25,958 nt of DNA from CAZPUI01 sp964415525 (GCA_964415525.1 CAYQAS010000062.1:1-25958), one strand, 5' to 3'. Shown: positions 8,136-15,714, counted from the first letter of the stretch. A program made the numbers and translations. The notes: generated from the sequence alone by a model not told the origin.

Positions 8136-9062
8136 CTAGGCATGGGTGCCAGCCACTTCGAAGAGCCACGGACCGACTTGGTCCCACTCGATGAGGAAGG
8201 CGTCGTGGCCATGGGGGCTGTGGATCCAGCGGGCGTCATAAAGACAGCCCGCCTCACGGGCGGCGTCCATCAGGCGCTGGATCATGGGGGGCACGAACAA
8301 TAGGTCTGAATCGATGCCGAGCACGAAGAGTTCGGCCTTCATGCCGCACAGGGCCTGGCTGAGGCCCCCGCGCTCGCGGCCGATGTCGTGGCCGTCCATG
8401 GCGTCGAGCATGGCGATGAAGGTGCCGCGGGTGAAGCGGTCCGCCAGGGCCTTGCCGTGGAAGAGGATCCAGCTGTTGATGCCGTCCCGATCCGGAAATC
8501 GGTCGTTGATACCCACCGGCGCACGAAACGTGAACATGGCGGCGTGTCGCGCCAGGGCGATGGCATCGGCATCCGACAGCGACGGGTTCTGCAGAATGGC
8601 CCGCTGGATCTCGTTGGTGCCCCACATCCAGGCATCGCCGTCCCCCCCGCATCCGATGACCCCGACACGCTTGAAGTGATCGGGAAGCAGGAGCGCCAGT
8701 TCGAGCGCGACCATGCCACCGAGGCTTCCGCCGATCAGGACATCGAATGTCAGGTTTTCTCGCAGGATCCAGTCCGCAAGGACCTGGGCCTGATCCCGAG
8801 TGGTGAAGGCGGGCCAAGGCTGGTGATCTGCAGGGCCGGTGCTGCCATAGCAGCTGCCCAGCAGGTTGGGCGTCCACACCGTGGCTCGGTCGGCGGAGAA
8901 AGGCGCGCCCTCCTTGAAGATCGGCGCCCACCAGCCCTTCACGCCCTCACGGTCCGCGGCATCGGGACTGCCGGTGAGGGCATGAAGGAGCAGGACCTTG
9001 AGGGGCCCGGAGCCGGTGATGCGATAGGCGGTGTGCGCCGTCTCCAGCAGGGGATGATTCAC
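8136..9062 (-). CDS. metX: Homoserine O-acetyltransferase (MetX family)
   Basis: It acylates L-homoserine, probably with acetyl-CoA, to give the substrate of the neighbouring sulfhydrylase. The alpha/beta-hydrolase has nucleophile S113 in GGSLGGM, aspartate D253 in GIDSDLLFVP and histidine H286 in HGHDAFL, plus the family stretch DRFTRGTFIAMLDAMDGHD. At 308 residues it is shorter than the usual 350-380, mainly through a compact N-terminal region and lid. GTG 9062 overlaps the metY stop as GTGA, and GGAGG lies about 6 nt upstream inside metY, so the two are translationally coupled. Acetyl versus succinyl donor cannot be settled by eye; pairing with metY favours acetyl. Confidence 0.92.
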   Translation of the reverse strand: MNHPLLETAHTAYRITGSGPLKVLLLHALTGSPDAADREGVKGWWAPIFKEGAPFSADRATVWTPNLLGSCYGSTGPADHQPWPAFTTRDQAQVLADWILRENLTFDVLIGGSLGGMVALELALLLPDHFKRVGVIGCGGDGDAWMWGTNEIQRAILQNPSLSDADAIALARHAAMFTFRAPVGINDRFPDRDGINSWILFHGKALADRFTRGTFIAMLDAMDGHDIGRERGGLSQALCGMKAELFVLGIDSDLLFVPPMIQRLMDAAREAGCLYDARWIHSPHGHDAFLIEWDQVGPWLFEVAGTHA

Positions 9063-10348
9063 AGACGGACCTCCGCGAGGGCTTGGGCCAGATCGGCCTT
9101 GAGATCCTCGATGTGCTCGATGCCGATGGAGAGGCGGATCAGATCATCCGTCACGCCCGTCGCAACGCGGTCTTCCGCCGACAACTGCTGATGGGTGGTG
9201 CTGGCGGGATGGATGATGAGCGACTTGGCGTCTCCCACATTCGCGAGGCGGGAGAAGAGCTGGACCATGTTGATGACGGTCTTGCCGGCAGCGAGGCCAC
9301 CCTTGACACCGAATGTCAGAATCCCGCCAAAGCCCGCGCCCGGGCGGAAGTAGCGCTTCGCCGTGGCGTGGCTCGGATGTTCCTCCAGTCCGGGATAGTT
9401 CACCCAGGCCACCTGGGGCTGGGCCTTGAGCCACTGCGCCAGGGCCAGAGCGTTCTCGCCGTGGCGCGGCATGCGCAGGTGCAGCGTCTCGATGCCCTGG
9501 AGGATGAGGAAGGCGTTGAAGGGGCTGAGGCAGCCGCCCGTGTCCCGCAGCCCCTCGATCCGCGCCTTGGCGATGAAGGCGGCGGCACCGGCAAGCTCGT
9601 GCAGACGGGCTCCGTGGTAGTTGGGATTGGGCTCGGTGAATTCGGGATACTTGCCGTTCGCCCAATTGAACGTGCCGCCATCCACGATGACCCCGGCGAC
9701 GCTGGTGCCATGGCCGCCCAGGTACTTCGTGGCGCTGTGGATGACGATGCTGGCGCCGTGCTTCAACGGGTTCAGCAGGTAGGGGCTCGCCAGGGTGGCA
9801 TCCACGAGCAGCGGCACACCCGCCTCACTCGCGATGCGACCCAGAACCTCGAAGTCCGGCACGTCCAGCTTGGGATTACCGAGGGCCTCGACATAGATCG
9901 CCTTCGTCTCGGGGCGCACCGCCCCGCGGAAGGCCTCGAGGTCGCCGCTCTTCACGAAGGTGGTCGTGATACCGAGGCGGGCAAACGTGTTTTTGAAGAG
10001 GTTGAAGGTGCCGCCGTAGAGGTTGTCCCCCGCCACGATGTGATCGCCGGCCTTCAGGATCGTCGTGAGCGCCAGCGTGATGGCCGCCTGGCCACTGGCG
10101 GTCGCAAGGGCGCCGATGCCGCCTTCGAGCGCCGCCACGCGCTTCTCCAGCACGTCTGTCGTGGGGTTCATCAGGCGCGTGTAGATGTTGCCCGGCACTT
10201 CCAGGTTGAACAGGGCCGCGCCGTGCTCTGCGCTGTCGAAGACGTAGCTCGTCGTCTGGTAGATGGGCACGGCCCGGCTCTTGGTATCGCCATCCGGCGC
10301 GTGACCGGCGTGCAGGGCCAGGGTTTCGAAGCTGTGGGTGTCGCTCAT
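9059..10348 (-). CDS. metY: O-acetylhomoserine sulfhydrylase (PLP enzyme)
   Basis: It converts O-acetylhomoserine plus sulfide to homocysteine. The 429-residue product is a Cys/Met-metabolism PLP enzyme of MetY length: N-terminal FETLALHAGH, RLMNPTTDVLEKRVAALEGG, LVDATLASPYL and the PLP lysine K208 in HSATKYLGGHG; the late segments FGGILTFGVKGG and SLIIHPASTTHQQL are typical of MetY rather than cystathionine gamma-synthase. ATG 10348 has GGAGGAG about 6 nt upstream. It is first in the operon metY-metX-lysC; a SAM-I riboswitch and a strong hairpin lie in its leader, so expression should fall when S-adenosylmethionine is abundant. Confidence 0.96.
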   Translation of the reverse strand: MSDTHSFETLALHAGHAPDGDTKSRAVPIYQTTSYVFDSAEHGAALFNLEVPGNIYTRLMNPTTDVLEKRVAALEGGIGALATASGQAAITLALTTILKAGDHIVAGDNLYGGTFNLFKNTFARLGITTTFVKSGDLEAFRGAVRPETKAIYVEALGNPKLDVPDFEVLGRIASEAGVPLLVDATLASPYLLNPLKHGASIVIHSATKYLGGHGTSVAGVIVDGGTFNWANGKYPEFTEPNPNYHGARLHELAGAAAFIAKARIEGLRDTGGCLSPFNAFLILQGIETLHLRMPRHGENALALAQWLKAQPQVAWVNYPGLEEHPSHATAKRYFRPGAGFGGILTFGVKGGLAAGKTVINMVQLFSRLANVGDAKSLIIHPASTTHQQLSAEDRVATGVTDDLIRLSIGIEHIEDLKADLAQALAEVRL

Positions 10349-10364
10349 GGATCTCCTCCCGGAA

Positions 10365-10376
10365 AGAGGCGCCTCT
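10365..10376. promoter_or_regulatory. 12-nt palindrome in the metY leader
   Basis: AGAGGCGCCTCT is a perfect palindrome lying just upstream of the metY Shine-Dalgarno. It could be a small RNA hairpin or a repressor site, but nothing else supports a function. Confidence 0.3.
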
Positions 10377-10403
10377 GTCGTCACACGCGAGATCCAAGAA
10401 TGC

Positions 10404-10434
10404 AGAAGGGGCCCAAACAAGTTGGGCCCCTTCT
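10404..10434 (-). terminator. Attenuator/terminator hairpin downstream of the SAM riboswitch
   Basis: A 13-bp perfect stem (10404-10416 with 10422-10434) with a 5-nt loop lies between the riboswitch aptamer and the metY start. It is the obvious candidate for the riboswitch expression platform. The bases after it on the minus strand (GCATTCTTGG) are only modestly T-rich. The competing antiterminator is not obvious by eye; the GGGCCC core of the stem also occurs in the aptamer (10532-10537) and could pair there. Confidence 0.75.
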
Positions 10435-10453
10435 AATCGTCAGTCGTCAACTG

Positions 10454-10566
10454 CTCGATATCTCTCCGGCTTACGCCGGCAGGAATTGGCACCACACTTC
10501 GCTTTCGCGAGCAGGTTGCCAAGGTTTCACAGGGCCCGTCCCTCCACCTTTCTGGATAGTTCGCTA
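10454..10566 (-). ncRNA. SAM-I (S-box) riboswitch
   Basis: Read on the minus strand, the segment carries the S-box hallmarks in order: ATCCAGAAAGGTGGAGGGAC, then GGCCCTGTGAAACCTTGGCAACC, then GGTGCCAATTCC, then a short hairpin CCGGC-GTAA-GCCGG (10466-10479), then GAGAGATATCG closing P1 with the 5' CGA..TATC. The order and conserved G/A-rich core match the known S-adenosylmethionine aptamer (Rfam SAM, RF00162). It precedes metY, the standard S-box target class, and is followed by a terminator-like stem. P1 appears short, with a 2-nt bulge. Prediction: SAM binding lowers metY-metX-lysC expression. Confidence 0.93.
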
Positions 10567-10595
10567 TGAGACTGACAAAGAACGCAGACACACCT

Positions 10596-10625
10596 ACGAT
10601 GCCGGGCGCACCTGGAGTGTGTCAA
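10596..10625 (-). promoter_or_regulatory. Probable sigma-70-like promoter of the metY operon
   Basis: On the minus strand a perfect TTGACA -35 hexamer (10620-10625) is followed after 18 nt by CATCGT (10596-10601), a weak -10. Transcription would start near 10588, about 20 nt before the riboswitch. Position relative to the aptamer is good; the -10 match is poor. Confidence 0.45.
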
Positions 10626-10641
10626 GCCACCGAGAAAAGAT

Positions 10642-10798
10642 GAGCCACGAAGGGACACGAGGGGCGCTTCGCGCCTACACGAAGAAGGAAGGGCAGGCTG
10701 GCGGAGCATCTCCCCTTGCGGCACTCGTTGCCGGAAACGCCAATCCATCAATAACCTTGCTGCTCTTCTTCGTGTGCCTTCGTGGCCCTTCGTGGCTC
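10642..10798. repeat. 157-bp element with imperfect terminal inverted repeats
   Basis: The left end reads GAGCCACGAAGGGACACGA and the right end, read on the other strand, GAGCCACGAAGGGCCACGA; both continue to CACGAAGAAG further in. The left arm carries a 13-nt hairpin insert (GGCGC-TTC-GCGCC). The centre (about 80 bp) is unremarkable and no gene is encoded. It lies between the folD-like stop and the metY promoter. Similar 'CACGAAGG' family intergenic repeats occur in many environmental genomes, so this may be one copy of a dispersed palindromic or MITE-like repeat. Transposition is not shown; it might also terminate folD-like transcripts. Confidence 0.75.
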
Positions 10799-10804
10799 GG
10801 GTCC

Positions 10805-11656
10805 TCACCGCTCTTCCCACCCCGCCGCGTAAGTGAGATTCAGCAATGCCATGGCGCGGGTGACGCGGCCCACGCTGTTTTTGGCGTTGTCGGTGTAGCC
10901 GATGCCGCGGACCTGGAGGGCCTCGAAGTCGAAGTTGCCTTCGTGGCTGAGGTCGATGCAGAGGGCGTCGTCCTTGATCCAGGCGCTGGGCACGGTGTAG
11001 CCCTGCATGGGCACCGCGCTCACCACCACATCCGCGAGGCGCACGAAAGCCTCGAGGTGCTCGGGGCGCGTGTGCTGGTGGCACATGACGGGCGTGCCGC
11101 GCAGGTTCGCCACCATGGCGGCGAGGGGACGGCCGATGCGCAGGCTGTCGTTGATCACGACTACCGTGCGTCCCGCGAACCAGTCTTCGCCGCAGGCATG
11201 CTTGATGACCTTCAGCACGGCGCGGCCCGTGCAGGGCATGATGGCGCGCCGGTCCGTGCCCGTGTCCAGACGCTTCCGGAACTTCGTCAGGTAGCCGATG
11301 TTGATGCTGTGAAGCCCCTCGATGTCCTTGCCGGGATCCACCAGATCCATGATTCCGTCGTCCTTCAGCTCCGGATAGCCGAGCGGGTAGAAGACGAAGA
11401 TGCCGTGGGTGTTCCGATCCTGATTCAGCTGGGCGATGAGCTTCGCGGCCTGGAGGCCGGACTGCACCAGATACGGCTTGGCGGCAATGCCCATGGACTC
11501 GCAGTCCTTGAGCAGCAGGTTGCGATAGAGCACGCTTCCGGGATCTTCGCTCCCCAGCACAACGGCGAGGCCAGGCGCGAAGCCCAGATCCTGCACGTTG
11601 CGGGCCACAAGCTCCCGAGCATGGGCGGCGGTGGCAGAACAGTCGAGCAGCGGCAT
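10805..11656 (-). CDS. FolD-family methylenetetrahydrofolate dehydrogenase, MTD1-like
   Basis: FolD-family enzymes oxidise 5,10-methylene-THF and most also hydrolyse methenyl-THF to 10-formyl-THF. The 283-residue product has the right length and landmarks: SVLYRNLLLKDCESMGI (41-57), DPGKDIEGLHSINIG (107-121), PCTG (141-144) and VINDSLRIGRPLAA (168-181). However, the YxxxK catalytic lysine (E. coli K54, human K56) is a leucine, L48; the usual VQLPLP is VFYPLG (88-93); and PCTP is PCTG. These changes and the C-terminal half recall yeast Mtd1p, a monofunctional NAD-dependent dehydrogenase without cyclohydrolase activity. ATG 11656 has GGAGGAT 6 nt upstream. Family assignment is firm; loss of cyclohydrolase activity is inferred. 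Confidence 0.85.
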   Translation of the reverse strand: MPLLDCSATAAHARELVARNVQDLGFAPGLAVVLGSEDPGSVLYRNLLLKDCESMGIAAKPYLVQSGLQAAKLIAQLNQDRNTHGIFVFYPLGYPELKDDGIMDLVDPGKDIEGLHSINIGYLTKFRKRLDTGTDRRAIMPCTGRAVLKVIKHACGEDWFAGRTVVVINDSLRIGRPLAAMVANLRGTPVMCHQHTRPEHLEAFVRLADVVVSAVPMQGYTVPSAWIKDDALCIDLSHEGNFDFEALQVRGIGYTDNAKNSVGRVTRAMALLNLTYAAGWEER

Positions 11657-11776
11657 GAACGATCCTCCAGAAACCAGGGTACTCCCCGCACGACGCAGGA
11701 CAGATACCAAGGCATTCGATGCCCATGGCGATGCAATGGAGACGCCCTTTCGGCGCGGCTTTGATCCAGGCCTCAG

Positions 11777-11788
11777 CCGTCCGGACGG
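11777..11788. promoter_or_regulatory. 12-bp palindrome upstream of the asparaginase gene
   Basis: CCGTCCGGACGG is a perfect palindrome in the 180-bp gap between the divergent folD-like and asparaginase genes. It abuts GACAAT (11788-11793), a possible -10 for the asparaginase gene. An operator role is speculative. Confidence 0.3.
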
Positions 11789-11836
11789 ACAATAGACACG
11801 GCCCCATTCCCGATGCGGAGGGGACCCGGAGGTGTG

Positions 11837-12880
11837 ATGCGGATGCGGTGCGTCCTTTCCCTGCTTGTCTCTCTTGCGGCCCTGGCCGCCGATCCCCTGC
11901 CTCGGGTGACGATCCTCGCCACCGGCGGGACCATCGCCGGATCCGGCGCCAGTTCCACCACCACCGTGGGCTACCAGTCCGGCGCCCTCGGCGTGGACCA
12001 CCTGCTCGCCGCCGTGCCGGAACTGACCAAGGTGGCGAGCGTCCGGGGCGAACAGGTCTTCAAGCTCGACTCGTCCGACATGGCGCCGGAGCACTGGCTG
12101 AAACTCGCAGCCAGACTCAACGACGTGCTGGCGCAGCCTGATGTGGATGGCGTCGTCATCACTCACGGCACGGACACCCTGGAAGAGACCGCCTACTTCC
12201 TGAACCTCGTGGTGAAGTCCGACAAGCCCGTGGTGCTCGTGGGCTCCATGCGCCCCGCTACCGCCATCAGCGCGGACGGCCCCATGAACCTCTTCAGCGG
12301 TGTGCGGCTCGCAGGCCACCCTTCCGCCCGGGGCAAGGGCGTGCTGGTCCTGCTCAACGACACGATCCACGGGGCGCGGGAGGTCAGCAAGACGAACACC
12401 ATGCTCACCGACACATTCAAGGCCCCGGAACTCGGCGCCCTGGGCTACATGACCCAGGCGGGACCGCGCTTCTACCGGGCTTCCCTGCGACACCACACCA
12501 CCGCCACGGTCTTCGACCTGCACGGCGTGAAGGAGCTGCCCCGGGTCGAGATCGTCGCCAGCTATGCCGGTGCCGACCGCACGTCGGTGGATGCCTTCGT
12601 GGCCGCCGGCGCAAAGGGCATCGTGCATTCCGGCACCGGCGACGGCAGCGTGCCTACTCGCGTCAAGCCTTCGCTGCTGGAGGCACGCAAGCGCGGCCTG
12701 CTCGTGGTGCGCGCGAGCCGCACCGGCAATGGCCCCACGAACGAGGCGGCCGAGGACGCCTCCGACGGCTTCGTGGTGGCCGACACCCTCAGCCCCCAGA
12801 AGGCCCGCGTGCTGCTGATGCTCGCCCTGACCCGAACCCAGGACGCCAAAGAGATCCAGCGGCTGTTCGAGACCTACTGA
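11837..12880 (+). CDS. ansB: Secreted type II L-asparaginase
   Basis: It hydrolyses L-asparagine to aspartate and ammonia, probably in the periplasm. A signal peptide (CVLSLLVSLAALAA) precedes the asparaginase domain, which has both catalytic threonine motifs: ILATGGTIAGSG near residues 25-36 and VVITHGTDTLEETAYF near 105-120, plus VLVGSMRPATAISADGP. Mature length of about 325 fits periplasmic type II enzymes. GGAGG at 11828-11832 lies 4 nt before ATG 11837 and 10 nt before ATG 11843; either could be the start, and the signal peptide is kept in both. Its product aspartate feeds the aspartate pathway encoded nearby, but nothing shows coregulation. It is followed by a shared hairpin terminator. 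Confidence 0.93.
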   Translation: MRMRCVLSLLVSLAALAADPLPRVTILATGGTIAGSGASSTTTVGYQSGALGVDHLLAAVPELTKVASVRGEQVFKLDSSDMAPEHWLKLAARLNDVLAQPDVDGVVITHGTDTLEETAYFLNLVVKSDKPVVLVGSMRPATAISADGPMNLFSGVRLAGHPSARGKGVLVLLNDTIHGAREVSKTNTMLTDTFKAPELGALGYMTQAGPRFYRASLRHHTTATVFDLHGVKELPRVEIVASYAGADRTSVDAFVAAGAKGIVHSGTGDGSVPTRVKPSLLEARKRGLLVVRASRTGNGPTNEAAEDASDGFVVADTLSPQKARVLLMLALTRTQDAKEIQRLFETY

Positions 12881-12898
12881 ACGCACGGCAGGAGCAAG

Positions 12899-12929
12899 GA
12901 AACGGCCCCGGAACGCCCGGGGCCGTTTC
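12899..12929. terminator. Bidirectional terminator hairpin
   Basis: A 13-bp perfect stem (12899-12911 with 12917-12929) around a 5-nt loop separates the convergent asparaginase and S9 peptidase genes. The outer arms end in GAAA/TTTC, so a short T-run occurs on each strand. Confidence 0.85.
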
Positions 12930-12943
12930 GTGTGCGGGCCGTG

Positions 12944-15613
12944 TTACTGCAATTCGGTGGTCATCAACGCATTGCCCATCTGGGGCAGAATCTGCGTGGT
13001 TTTGAGCACCCGCCGTCCCTCCTGGGCCACCCACAGCGTCTGCCCACCGGGCTCGCCCTCGGCAGAAGCGAACTCCACCTTCCAGGTCTTCTGTCCCTTG
13101 AACTCCTCGATCCCCAGGACCTTGACCTGCTTGAGCGCGGTCTTTTGCTTCTGCGCGTCGAAGGTCTTCAGGACGACGGTGTAGCCTTCCGCCAGGGGCA
13201 GGCGGGCAAGGGCCTCATCGTGCTCGCCGTAGAACTCCGAGCCGACCTCCAGGCTGAGGTTCTTCGGTGCACCGCCCATGGCCATGCTCCCGGTGACCTT
13301 GCCGTCCGCGAAGGCCAGCTCGATGTTGATGGGCCCCTGCTTCAAGCTGGATTTGCGCTGCTTGAGGGTGCCCTTCTCCAGGTTCACGGACTGTTTCATC
13401 TCGCCCATCATCCCCATGGCGACGGTGTCCTGGATCTGCCACTGGTCCCCGTCTTCCTTGACCTCGCGGGTGACAGTGAATGGCAGATCGCGCCCCTGCA
13501 CCGCGATGGCACCCTTGTAGGCCACGGTGTAGGTACCGAGATCAGCGACGGGCGTCGGCAGGGGGCCCGCCTGGGCCTTCTTGAGCAGGGTCACGGTCTT
13601 CGGATCGACGGTGATTTCCTTGAGCCGCTGCATCACCTCCGGTGTCCCGCCGTCCTGGAAACGCCCGCCCAGGTGCTTGGCGAGGAACTTCTCCGCAGCG
13701 GCGAACATGGCCATGTTGTTCACAGGCCGCTGGAAGCCATGCCCCTCGTCGGGTGCGCAGATGTATTCCACAGGGAACTTGCGATCCCGCAGGGCGATGA
13801 CGATCTGATCACTCTCCGCCTTCTTCACCCGCGGGTCATTGGCACCCTGCACCACCAGCATCGGCGTCTTGATCTTGTCGGCGGAGAAGAGCGGGGACTG
13901 GCGTTCCAACTGCTTCTTGCCTTCGGGTGTGGCGGGGTTGCCCATCCGCTCGTGGAAGATGACCCGACCGGCCTCCCAGTAGGGCGGAATGGTCTCAAGC
14001 AGGGTCAGCAGGTTGGAGGGTCCGACGATGGGCACGGAGGCCTTGTAGAGGTCCGGCGTGAAGGCCGCACCCGCCAGGGCCGCGTACCCGCCGTAAGAGC
14101 CACCCATGATGCCCACGCGATTCGCATCCACAACGCCGGTCTTCACGAGGTACTTCACACCCCAGGTGAGGTCGTCCTGCATGCGGTCGCCCCATTGCTT
14201 GTTGCCCGCATTCAGGAACTTCTTGCCGAAGCCCGTGGAACTGCGGAAGTTCGGCTGGAGGACGGCATAGCCGCGGTTCGCCAGGAACTGCGAGCGGGAC
14301 TGGAAGCCCCAGCTGTCCCGGGCCCAAGGACCGCCGTGAGGGAAGACCACCAGAGGCAGGTTCTTGGCGGCCACGCCCTTGGGCAGGGTCAGGTAGGCGG
14401 GGATCTCGAGACCGTCGCTGCTCTTGTAGCGAATGGGCTTCATGCTGGCCATCTGCTCACGGGGGAGCTTCTCCCGAGACACATACTCCACGGTGAGCTT
14501 CTTGGTCTTACGATCGAAGAAATAGTTCGTGCCGGGATCGGTATCGCTGGAGGCGCTCACTAGCATCTTCTGCTCGTCCGACGTCATGGAGCCGAAATTG
14601 ATCTCACGACCCGGAAGCTTCTTCAGGAGCAGCTTGTAGTCCGCCTCCCAGCCTTTGTCCCGGAAGTAGACCCGAGTCCTGTCGTCCTCGTAGGCCGTCA
14701 GCACCAGCTCCTTCGTGAGGTCGGAAAAGAAGGCTCCGCCGAAGTCCACGCGCTTGAGCGGATCGGATTCGACCTTCTCCTCCTTGCCGGTCTCGGGATC
14801 GAAGAGCACCAGCTCCGTAAGGTCGCGGTTGCCCTTGTTGGTCTGCAGGTAGACCCGCTTGCCGTCCTTGTGGAAGTTCACGGGCGAGGCGCTCTCGAAG
14901 ATCCCGCAGGTGTAGACCACCGTGAGCTTGTCGGCATCCACCCGGAGAATCTCCGTGTCGCCCTTCTCCGTGGTGCGCATCGCCAGTCGCAGCTGCCCCT
15001 CATTATCGAACACCCAGCCCGCGACCTTGTCCGTGTTCTTTCGAAGCAGCGTTCGTTCGCCCGTGCTGATCTTCACCTTGTAGAGATCGTGCCAGGAGGC
15101 ATCCCGGTCGTTGAGGCCCACGAACAGGGTGTCCGTATCCGACTTGGGCAATCCGTAGATCATCGCCCGCGCCCCCTTGGCGTCCGTCAGGTTGCGCGCG
15201 ACAGGCACGTCTTTCCCTTCGACATTCGGAGCGCCCGGGGCCACCGCGTAGACATTAAAATTCTCGTCGCCGTCCTTGTCCTGGGTGAAGAGCACCTGCT
15301 TGCCGTCGCGGCTCCAGAAGAAACCTGGAACGGGACGCTTGGGATCAGCGGTGAGGGGACGCGCGGCGCTGTACGGCTCGCCGGTCTTCTTCACCCAGAC
15401 ATTGCGCACGTCCTTGTAGGGCTTCACGAAGGCGATGTACTGCCCGTCGGGGCTGAGCTGGGCGCCGCTGATCTCGGGGTTGCCAAAGAATATCTCGCGA
15501 TCAAGCACGGTGGGTACGGTGGTCTTCGCCTTTGCCTTGGGAGCCGCGGGGCCCTGGGCGACGAGGGCCAATCCCAGACAGGAGGCGAGGAGGGTGGGCA
15601 GGATGGGGGGCAT
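12944..15613 (-). CDS. Secreted S9-family (prolyl oligopeptidase-type) peptidase with extra C-terminal domain
   Basis: A serine peptidase for oligopeptides, likely periplasmic or secreted. After a signal peptide (residues 1-21, ending LALVAQG) a beta-propeller-like region (about 40-390, repeats such as LSPDGQYIAF and WSRDGKQVLFT) precedes an alpha/beta-hydrolase domain with S506 in GGSYGGY, D593 in QGANDPR and H625 in DEGHGF. Residues of about 655-889 are extra: a beta-rich module unlike the peptidase, ending LWVAQEGRRVLKT, reminiscent of lipoprotein-like or DUF3108-type folds. ATG 15613 has AAGGAGT 7 nt upstream; ATG 15646 is an alternative and would add a lysine-containing n-region. A 7-bp hairpin (15637-15656) sits in the leader. 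The metallo-beta-lactamase gene lies 101 bp upstream. Confidence 0.93.
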   Translation of the reverse strand: MPPILPTLLASCLGLALVAQGPAAPKAKAKTTVPTVLDREIFFGNPEISGAQLSPDGQYIAFVKPYKDVRNVWVKKTGEPYSAARPLTADPKRPVPGFFWSRDGKQVLFTQDKDGDENFNVYAVAPGAPNVEGKDVPVARNLTDAKGARAMIYGLPKSDTDTLFVGLNDRDASWHDLYKVKISTGERTLLRKNTDKVAGWVFDNEGQLRLAMRTTEKGDTEILRVDADKLTVVYTCGIFESASPVNFHKDGKRVYLQTNKGNRDLTELVLFDPETGKEEKVESDPLKRVDFGGAFFSDLTKELVLTAYEDDRTRVYFRDKGWEADYKLLLKKLPGREINFGSMTSDEQKMLVSASSDTDPGTNYFFDRKTKKLTVEYVSREKLPREQMASMKPIRYKSSDGLEIPAYLTLPKGVAAKNLPLVVFPHGGPWARDSWGFQSRSQFLANRGYAVLQPNFRSSTGFGKKFLNAGNKQWGDRMQDDLTWGVKYLVKTGVVDANRVGIMGGSYGGYAALAGAAFTPDLYKASVPIVGPSNLLTLLETIPPYWEAGRVIFHERMGNPATPEGKKQLERQSPLFSADKIKTPMLVVQGANDPRVKKAESDQIVIALRDRKFPVEYICAPDEGHGFQRPVNNMAMFAAAEKFLAKHLGGRFQDGGTPEVMQRLKEITVDPKTVTLLKKAQAGPLPTPVADLGTYTVAYKGAIAVQGRDLPFTVTREVKEDGDQWQIQDTVAMGMMGEMKQSVNLEKGTLKQRKSSLKQGPINIELAFADGKVTGSMAMGGAPKNLSLEVGSEFYGEHDEALARLPLAEGYTVVLKTFDAQKQKTALKQVKVLGIEEFKGQKTWKVEFASAEGEPGGQTLWVAQEGRRVLKTTQILPQMGNALMTTELQ

Positions 15614-15714
15614 GGGGTACTCCTTGGGTTGGGGGGAAGGCGTCATTGAACGCCTTTCTCCATCCCGCCATCAACCCACAACCCGGTGAACGGTCGCCCT
15701 GCCCCGGCCAGTGG

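Noticed and set aside
10642..10798. Insertion sequence
   Set aside because: Too short for a transposase and no coding frame within; no target duplication is evident by eye.
9083..11764. An 893-codon plus-strand open frame
   Set aside because: It runs antisense to metY, the riboswitch, the repeat element and the folD-like gene, all independently supported. Its translation is low-complexity (His, Gly, Arg-rich), as expected for antisense frames in GC-rich DNA.
11657..12886. N-terminal extension of the folD-like frame to 12886
   Set aside because: It is antisense to the asparaginase gene. FolD homology and a good Shine-Dalgarno begin at 11656.
12932..14563. A 543-codon plus-strand open frame
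   Set aside because: Antisense to the S9 peptidase coding region, including its catalytic motifs.
15637..15656. Terminator for the metallo-beta-lactamase gene
   Set aside because: The stem is only 7 bp with a 6-nt loop and no T-run, and it lies within the S9 peptidase leader; too weak to call.
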